Assembly: GCA_022843405.1 (NCBI GenBank)
Contig: JALHNQ010000006.1
Coordinates: 34,442 to 98,441 of the forward strand
Source: Methylocystis sp.
GTDB lineage: Bacteria; Pseudomonadota; Alphaproteobacteria; Rhizobiales; Beijerinckiaceae
Length of the DNA stretch: 64,000 nt
Direction of reading: 5' to 3'
This document shows positions 58,031 through 64,000 of this stretch, in pieces (positions within the stretch are counted from its first letter, which is position 1; every line of letters begins with the position of its first letter). A program made the translations under genes and the position numbers. The notes under the pieces are model-generated. The model was not told the origin of the DNA and did no database searches. It saw only the letters and a program-made list of their open reading frames with translations.

Positions 58031-58426
58031 GTGCCTGCCGGCGTCGATCGCGACCCCTTTGCGCTCCTTGTGGATATAGGCGATGAACGCCGTCATCTTC
58101 GGATCGTCAGCCGGCAGCGCCGTTCCCTGCAGCGGATTCTTGATGCACCAGTTCACCATTTCAAAGAGTTGCGCGACCTTGCCAAGCTGTTTTTGGAATT
58201 TCGGATAGGTTTCCGGATGGGTGTTGGCGGCGTTCGGGTGGCACTGGGCGCAGGCGACGCCATTCGTGCCGACCGCGCCGCTCGTCCAAAGTTCGCGGCC
58301 TTTCTTGGCGACGGAATCAAATTCGCCCTGCCAGCGGTCGACGTCGGTCGTCGTGAATTCGTCGGCGCGCGTTGCCGGCGAAAGCAGCGCGGCGCCCAAA
58401 ACAAGCGCAATCAAATAGCGGCGCAT
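58028..58426 (-). CDS. small exported c-type cytochrome
   Basis: Signal peptide; CAQCH heme motif; KTAFIAYIHKERKG-like C-terminus; stop codon lies in repeat copy 2. Confidence 0.85.
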   Translation of the reverse strand: MRRYLIALVLGAALLSPATRADEFTTTDVDRWQGEFDSVAKKGRELWTSGAVGTNGVACAQCHPNAANTHPETYPKFQKQLGKVAQLFEMVNWCIKNPLQGTALPADDPKMTAFIAYIHKERKGVAIDAGRH

Positions 58427-58442
58427 ATTCCTTCTCCTCGAC

Positions 58443-59516
58443 TTAGTAGTGCTGTTGCGGCGCCTTGCGAATGATCGCCTCTTGATATTTCTTGTCGACC
58501 GGCTTCCCGAGCTTCGGATCGTAGCCGACGACGCGCTCCTGATTGTCCCACAGCTGATAACGCGCCGTGACGCGGCCGGAGTTCACGTCGATCATCTGCC
58601 AGCCTGTGGCGTCGCGTTCGAAGAACGGATCGGCGCGGTTCATCGGCACCGTCAGAACAGGCACATGCGCGCCGGCCTGCGAATAGGTGTCGGGATAGGG
58701 CCAGGGCCAGGCCGTCGCCATCACCGCATTGAAGGAGATGTTGCCGATCTGATTATATTGGATCTGGTGCACATGACCGTAGATGACGCTGACGTTCTTG
58801 AACGGCTGCAACAGCGCCTGGACCTGTTCGGCATCGTCAGTCCAGAAATTCCAGCCCTTGTAGATTTTCTGCAAGGGCGAATGCGAGAAGACGATGAGCG
58901 GCGTGTCCTTGGACACTTTGTCGAGATCGTCCTTGAGCCAGGCGCGCTGCTTGTCGCCGACCATGAATGGCGAGCCGTTGGGATTGTCGAGCCCGGCCAT
59001 CTCAAGCATGCGCTGCTCGGCCGTTGGCCAGCGATGAAACGTCCATTCGTCCGTCGTGAGAATCGAATTCAACACGACGAAATGCACGCCCTTATGGTCG
59101 AAGCTGTACCACTGCGGACCATAGAGCTTCGACCAATAGTCGCCGAGGTCGAAATAATAGTCGTGCTCGCCCATGACGCAGTGAAATTTGCTCTTGAGAT
59201 GCGACAGCATCTCGCCGCCGTGGTCGAGTTCCTCCTTCTTGCCGAGCTGGGCAAGATCGCCGCCGAACATGACGAAATCCGCTTCAGGCGTGATGAGATT
59301 GGCTTCGGCGACGGCGCGCTTCAAGCCCATGTCCCAATTGCGTACGAAGCTCGCGCCTTTGATCTGCTGAATATGCGCGTCGGAAATATAGGTGAAGCTG
59401 AAATCCTCGCGGGTTCCTCCGAAAGCGAGGCGCACCATGGAGATCGGCAGGGTCGTCAGCGTTCCGGCCGCGGCGCCGGCGGCGATCACGCTGCGCCGGG
59501 TGATCAGTCTGGTCAT
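58443..59516 (-). CDS. Tat-exported metallophosphoesterase
   Basis: TRRSVIAAGAAAG twin-arginine signal; YISDAHI, FVMFGGDLAQLG, VMGEHDYY, VFSHSPL, VIYGHVHQ. Confidence 0.92.
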   Translation of the reverse strand: MTRLITRRSVIAAGAAAGTLTTLPISMVRLAFGGTREDFSFTYISDAHIQQIKGASFVRNWDMGLKRAVAEANLITPEADFVMFGGDLAQLGKKEELDHGGEMLSHLKSKFHCVMGEHDYYFDLGDYWSKLYGPQWYSFDHKGVHFVVLNSILTTDEWTFHRWPTAEQRMLEMAGLDNPNGSPFMVGDKQRAWLKDDLDKVSKDTPLIVFSHSPLQKIYKGWNFWTDDAEQVQALLQPFKNVSVIYGHVHQIQYNQIGNISFNAVMATAWPWPYPDTYSQAGAHVPVLTVPMNRADPFFERDATGWQMIDVNSGRVTARYQLWDNQERVVGYDPKLGKPVDKKYQEAIIRKAPQQHY

Positions 59517-59575
59517 GTCCTATCCTCCCTCGCGGCTTCGCGCTTGCGCGGGCGACGCCGCTTGTTTTTTGCGTC

Positions 59576-60724
59576 TTATTTCGACTGCGCCGTCACATAA
59601 GCGGGACTGGTCAGCGTCTCCAGGAAGGCGACGAGATCGTCGATCTGCTGATCCTTCAGATCCAACGGCCGAATGCCGCCGGAAAGATAAGGGTTGACCG
59701 GCCATGGATCGCTCGGACTCTTGCCGCCCTCATTGTAGTGCTTGACCACGTCTTTGAGCGTCTTGAGCGATCCGTCGTGCATGTAAGGCGCGGTCATCGC
59801 GATATTGCGCAGCGTTGTGGTCTTGAAGGCGCCGATTTCGTCGAAGGAATTTGTGACGGCGAAGCGGCCGAGTTCGGAGACCTTCGGATCGGCGAGCACG
59901 GTCTTGTCGACCGAGGCGCCAGCCGCTTTGGCCTTGAGGAATTCGGCGGCAAGACGCGGCACGTCGTCTTGGATGCGGTTGATGCCGACGCCGATGTTGT
60001 GGAATCTGTTGTCGGTGAAGAGCGCCTGCGTCTGTTCGATGACATGGCAGGAGACGCAGCGTCCCTGACCGACATAAAGGTCGAAGCCGCGCTTCGCCTG
60101 ATCGCTGATGGCGTTGCGGTCGCCACCGAAATACCATCTGTCGAAGGGCGAATCGCCCGAGACGATGGTGCGCTCGAAACTCGCGATCGCCTTCTGCACG
60201 TCATTCATCGTCACGTCGCGGCCGGTCTTGTCGAACGCCTTCTTGAAGCCATCGACATAGGCCGGGTCTTCGCGAATGATCTTGAGCACCGGGTCGTGAT
60301 TGGGCATCCCCATTTCCACGGGATTGACCATCGGGTGCTGCGACTGGTCCTCTAGCGAGGGCGAGCGTCCGTCCCAGAACTGCGACGTGTAGTAGGCGGC
60401 GTTGATCACCGTCGGGGCGTTGCGGGTGCCGGTCAGCTTGTGATGGCCTTCTGAAACGCGCAGAGGGCTGTCGGTGAAAGCCTTCTTGTCGTTATGACAG
60501 GTCGCGCAGCTCACCGTGCCGTCGATCGAGAAGCGCGTGTCATGGAAGAGCTTGTCGCCGAGCGCCACCTTCTCCGGCGACTGCGGATTGTCGGCCGGAA
60601 TCGGGACTTTTGGCAGGCCGAGCAGCGGCTCGGCCATCGCCGATCCGCCGGCCAGCAAGGCCGCAAGCGGAAGCGCGGCAAGCGTCGTCTTGACGGATTT
60701 CCGGACATTAGGAATGCGCGCCAT
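59576..60724 (-). CDS. di-heme cytochrome c peroxidase (CcpA/MauG family)
   Basis: Two CxxCH motifs (CATCH, CVSCH); LGDKLFHDTRFSIDGTVSCATCH, YMHDGSLKTLKDVVKHYNEGG. Confidence 0.94.
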   Translation of the reverse strand: MARIPNVRKSVKTTLAALPLAALLAGGSAMAEPLLGLPKVPIPADNPQSPEKVALGDKLFHDTRFSIDGTVSCATCHNDKKAFTDSPLRVSEGHHKLTGTRNAPTVINAAYYTSQFWDGRSPSLEDQSQHPMVNPVEMGMPNHDPVLKIIREDPAYVDGFKKAFDKTGRDVTMNDVQKAIASFERTIVSGDSPFDRWYFGGDRNAISDQAKRGFDLYVGQGRCVSCHVIEQTQALFTDNRFHNIGVGINRIQDDVPRLAAEFLKAKAAGASVDKTVLADPKVSELGRFAVTNSFDEIGAFKTTTLRNIAMTAPYMHDGSLKTLKDVVKHYNEGGKSPSDPWPVNPYLSGGIRPLDLKDQQIDDLVAFLETLTSPAYVTAQSK

Positions 60725-61103
60725 GTGCTCCCTCCGCTGACGCTCGGCTTATCGCCGGCTCTTGTTTTCTCATTAAGTTTGCGCTGCTTTTAGCGGCAGG
60801 GCAAGTCGTCGTTGTGACGCTCCGAAGGGAAATCGAAGAATTCGGAGGGCGAATATTCCGCTTTCGCGAGTAATAATTGTGCGCTGCACTGCCGGGGCGC
60901 AATAATTTGCGCTTCTCTTCATGTGATTTGCAATCGGTCGTTTTCGGCTTACCTGTCACGTTCATGCTACATAGGATTGATTTTAAAGAATGTCGCTTCG
61001 GCGCGCCCTTCCGCCGCGAACGCGGCTGTGATAGCTGACGGCCGAGAGAGACGATGTTTTGCGGTGCGAAAGCGCCTCGGCAAAATCACTAAGGGAGGAA
61101 GTG

Positions 61104-62141
61104 ATGCATCTGACACGGTTCGCCGCGCTCGCGGCGACTCTATTGGCGCCCGCCCTGGCCGCCGCAGGCGATCTGCGCGCCGACGCCAACGCCGTCTTCA
61201 AGCCGATTGACGCAGCCAGCGTCGCGGCGGTCGTCAAGAATAATGAGATCACCCCCGCCAAGATCGAACTAGGCGGAAAGCTCTTTTTCGATCCGCGGCT
61301 TTCGAAAAGTCAGATCATCAGCTGCAACTCATGTCACAATCTCGGAACGGGCGGCGCCGACGCAGGTCCGACGTCGATCGGCCATGGTTGGGCGAAGGGG
61401 CCGCGGCGCGCGCCGACGGTGCTCAACGCCGTATTCAATGTCGCGCAGTTCTGGGACGGGCGCGCCGTCGACCTTAAGGCGCAGGCGAAAGGTCCGGTGC
61501 AGGCGGATGTCGAAATGAACAATACGCCGGGACAGGTCGAAAAGACGCTCAACAGCATTCCTGCCTATGTCGCGGAGTTCAAGGCGGCCTTTCCCTCGGA
61601 TCCCAATCCCGTAAGCTTCGATAATATGGCCAAAGCGATCGAAGCATTTGAGGCGACGCTGACGACGCCCAATTCGCGTTTCGACAAATTCCTCAAGGGC
61701 GATGTCAACGCGCTCAATGACATGGAGAAGAACGGCCTGCGTCTTTTCCTCGACAAGGGATGCGCCGGTTGTCATGGCGGCGTCAATATCGGCGGCAACG
61801 GCTATTTCCCCTTTGGAGTCGCGCAAAGGCCGAGCCTCGAAATTCTTCCTGTCGCGGACAAAGGCCGGGCCAAGGTGACGAATGACGCAGCGGACGAATT
61901 TGTCTTCCGCTCGGCGCCGCTGCGCAATGTCGCCCTGCGCGCGCCTTATTTCCACACCGGCTCCGTCTGGACTCTTGAACAGGCGGTTGACGTGATGGCG
62001 AAAGATCAGCTCGGCGAATCTCTCTCCGATCAGGACGTCAAGGCGATCGTGGCCTTCCTTGGGACGCTGAACGGCGAACCGCCGAAAGTTGCCTATCCTA
62101 TGCTGCCGCCGCGCTCATCCAGCACGCCGATGCCGCAGTAA
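61104..62141 (+). CDS. di-heme cytochrome c peroxidase (CcpA/MauG family), second paralogue
   Basis: CNSCH and CAGCH; LGGKLFFDPRLSKSQIISCNSCHNLGTGGAD, APYFHTGSVWTLEQAVDVMA. Confidence 0.94.
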   Translation: MHLTRFAALAATLLAPALAAAGDLRADANAVFKPIDAASVAAVVKNNEITPAKIELGGKLFFDPRLSKSQIISCNSCHNLGTGGADAGPTSIGHGWAKGPRRAPTVLNAVFNVAQFWDGRAVDLKAQAKGPVQADVEMNNTPGQVEKTLNSIPAYVAEFKAAFPSDPNPVSFDNMAKAIEAFEATLTTPNSRFDKFLKGDVNALNDMEKNGLRLFLDKGCAGCHGGVNIGGNGYFPFGVAQRPSLEILPVADKGRAKVTNDAADEFVFRSAPLRNVALRAPYFHTGSVWTLEQAVDVMAKDQLGESLSDQDVKAIVAFLGTLNGEPPKVAYPMLPPRSSSTPMPQ

Positions 62142-62279
62142 GCCGCAAAGCGAAGTCCGACAAAGTCTCGAAGCGAGCGCCGGTCGGTCGGCGCTCGCCG
62201 CTCTGGCTGTCACAATATTGGGTTGGCGGTTTACTAATTTCCTGCGCCGCACAAAGGGTGCGGAAGGGACGCCGTCAAA

Positions 62280-63716
62280 ATGAAAGTCGTACATCATTTT
62301 GGAATGTTGCTTGCGGCTGTCGCGACGGCGGCGTGCGCGCCGGTGCTTGCGCAGGATCAGGCGAATCCGTTCGTGCGCATCGGCCACATCGTGGTCATCT
62401 TCACCGAGAATCGCAGCTTCGATCATGTGTTCGGGCTGTTTCCCGGCGCCGAGGGCGTAAATTCGGCCGAGCACCCGCCACAAGTTGATTTTGATGGACG
62501 GCCGCTCGCCGCGCTGCCGCGTCCCCGATGGGATGATCGCTTTCCACGGCGTTTGCCGAATGCGCCGTTTCGCCTCGAATCTTTCGTCGACGTCGATGGT
62601 CACACCATGGACCCGGTGCATGATTTTTATCTTGAGAAGGAGCAGATCGACGGCGGAAAAATGGATCGCTTTGTCGAAGCGTCGAACGCCGGCGCGCTCG
62701 TCATGGGCTATTACGACGGCTCACAGCTCAAACAATGGGCCTTGGCGAAGGAATTCACGCTCGCCGACCATTTCTTTCACGCCGCCTTCGGCGGTTCGAT
62801 GCTCAATCACTTTTTCCTCATCTGCGGTTGCGGGCCGGTCTTCGACAATCCGGTCGAGTCGGTTCGAAAGAAATTTCTGCCAAAGCTCGCGACGATCAAA
62901 GACTCTCAAGGCGCGGAGCTGACAATTCGCGAGCGGGAAGAGGATTCTCCACAAAGCGTGCTCGACGGTCCGCCGCGGCACAAGCGCTTCGGCCGACTGA
63001 CCGTGGATTTGGAGGCGATCGGCACGCTGCAGCCCGGAAATCCGATCTCGAAACATGACAAGACGGAAGCGCAGGAACGGCTGCCGCCGTTGCATCTGCC
63101 GACGATCGGCGATCGGTTGACCGAAAAGAACGTGAGCTGGGCATGGTATGCCGGCGGCTGGCGCGACGTCGTCGACGGCCGTCTCAAGCCCTACGAAGAC
63201 AGGCCGGACGGCTTTCAGACTCACCATCAGCCGTTTGTCTATTTCGCCAATTACGCCGAAGGCCGGGAAGGACGCGCGCATCTGAAGGACGCCGACGAAT
63301 TTTTCCGGGCCGCCGACAAAGGCGAGCTGCCGCAGGTCAGCTTTTACAAGCCGCTCGGCGTGTTCAACGGACATCCGGACTACTCCGATCTCGCCGCCGG
63401 CGACGCTCATGTCGCGGACGTCGTCGCGCGACTGCGCAAGAGCCCGAATTGGGCGGATATGCTGATCATCGTCACGGCGGATGAGAACGGCGGTTTTTGG
63501 GACCATGTCGCGCCGCCGAAAAGAGACCGGTTCGGGCCGGGAACTCGCGTTCCCACGCTGATCATCTCGCCTTTCGCCAAGAAGGGCTTCGTCGACAAGA
63601 CCGTCTATGACACCCTATCAATTCTGCGCACGATCGAGCTGCGCTTCGGCGTCGCGCCGCTTGCCGAGCGCGACGCTAAGGCGACGGACTTGCGCAATGC
63701 GCTTATCGAGCCGTAA
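62280..63716 (+). CDS. exported alkaline-phosphatase-superfamily phosphoesterase (phospholipase C/AcpA-like)
   Basis: IGHIVVIFTENRSFDHVFGLFPGAEGVN, MGYYDGSQLKQWALAKEFTLADHFFHAAFGGSMLNHFFLICG, VTADENGGFWDHVAPPK. Confidence 0.92.
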   Translation: MKVVHHFGMLLAAVATAACAPVLAQDQANPFVRIGHIVVIFTENRSFDHVFGLFPGAEGVNSAEHPPQVDFDGRPLAALPRPRWDDRFPRRLPNAPFRLESFVDVDGHTMDPVHDFYLEKEQIDGGKMDRFVEASNAGALVMGYYDGSQLKQWALAKEFTLADHFFHAAFGGSMLNHFFLICGCGPVFDNPVESVRKKFLPKLATIKDSQGAELTIREREEDSPQSVLDGPPRHKRFGRLTVDLEAIGTLQPGNPISKHDKTEAQERLPPLHLPTIGDRLTEKNVSWAWYAGGWRDVVDGRLKPYEDRPDGFQTHHQPFVYFANYAEGREGRAHLKDADEFFRAADKGELPQVSFYKPLGVFNGHPDYSDLAAGDAHVADVVARLRKSPNWADMLIIVTADENGGFWDHVAPPKRDRFGPGTRVPTLIISPFAKKGFVDKTVYDTLSILRTIELRFGVAPLAERDAKATDLRNALIEP

Positions 63717-64000
63717 TCCCTTGAGCCCGGAAAGGCCGTTCCGTCCGTCTGGCGGGGATCGCGCCGAAACGGCCACATTTGCGCCAAATGATTGCCTGCG
63801 CTAGCGCCGATACGTTGTAAGCGATTGTTTTAATACTTTATATATCCGTCATGCCGGGGTTGCATCTGCGTCATGTCCACTCCACTCGGGTAGGTCTATA
63901 CCTATCTATAATGATTGTATTGGCTATTCGATAGATTGTGATGCTCTATACCAAGGGGTATTGTGTGGCGTTGGGGATATTGGAATTGTTGCGGCACGCT

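Noticed and set aside
58449-59600. 383-aa + strand ORF
   Set aside because: Antisense to the Tat metallophosphoesterase; shadow frame
58028-63716. Methanobactin (mbn) locus because of MauG-like di-heme proteins
   Set aside because: No mbnA-like precursor, MbnB/MbnC-type or TonB-dependent receptor gene seen nearby; the peroxidases look like ordinary CcpA/MauG family members
1-64000. CRISPR arrays or rRNA genes
   Set aside because: No regularly spaced direct repeats and no rRNA-like sequence noticed on reading

Overview
High-GC alphaproteobacterial chromosome segment, probably Rhizobiales/Methylocystaceae-like. This is inferred from gene content, e.g. a mesaconyl-CoA hydratase-type MaoC protein, PopZ/DUF2497 beside tolC, and IalB; it was not tested. 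About 1-4.7 kb is an accessory, partly decayed region: a truncated ParB-like gene, a 2TM+GAF protein with a small partner ORF, a thermonuclease cassette and a frameshifted relic, abutting tRNA-Thr. About 6.7-9.4 kb is a second accessory patch with a cyclic-nucleotide-binding/patatin lipase and an IS5-type remnant. The rest is mostly conserved housekeeping DNA: rlmB, ispE, ubiG, lysC, murJ, nadA-DUF4202-nadB-nadC, pyrB, cysK, tolC-popZ, dnaB-rplI, guaB and plsC. Three tRNAs were found (Thr-TGT, Gly-GCC, Ala-CGC). The most unusual items are: (i) a 1069-aa orphan protein at 36910-40119 with a periplasmic-binding-protein-like ectodomain followed by about 7 predicted TM helices; (ii) DUF4202 inside the NAD biosynthesis operon, with a perfect 13-3-13 palindrome upstream of nadA; (iii) two copies of a dispersed extragenic palindromic repeat whose TAG termini act as stop codons of three flanking genes; (iv) a periplasmic redox/phosphoesterase cluster with two di-heme peroxidases; (v) a tandem PRC-barrel triplet. 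No CRISPR array, rRNA or complete mobile element was seen. All product calls come from motif recognition by eye; no database search was run.
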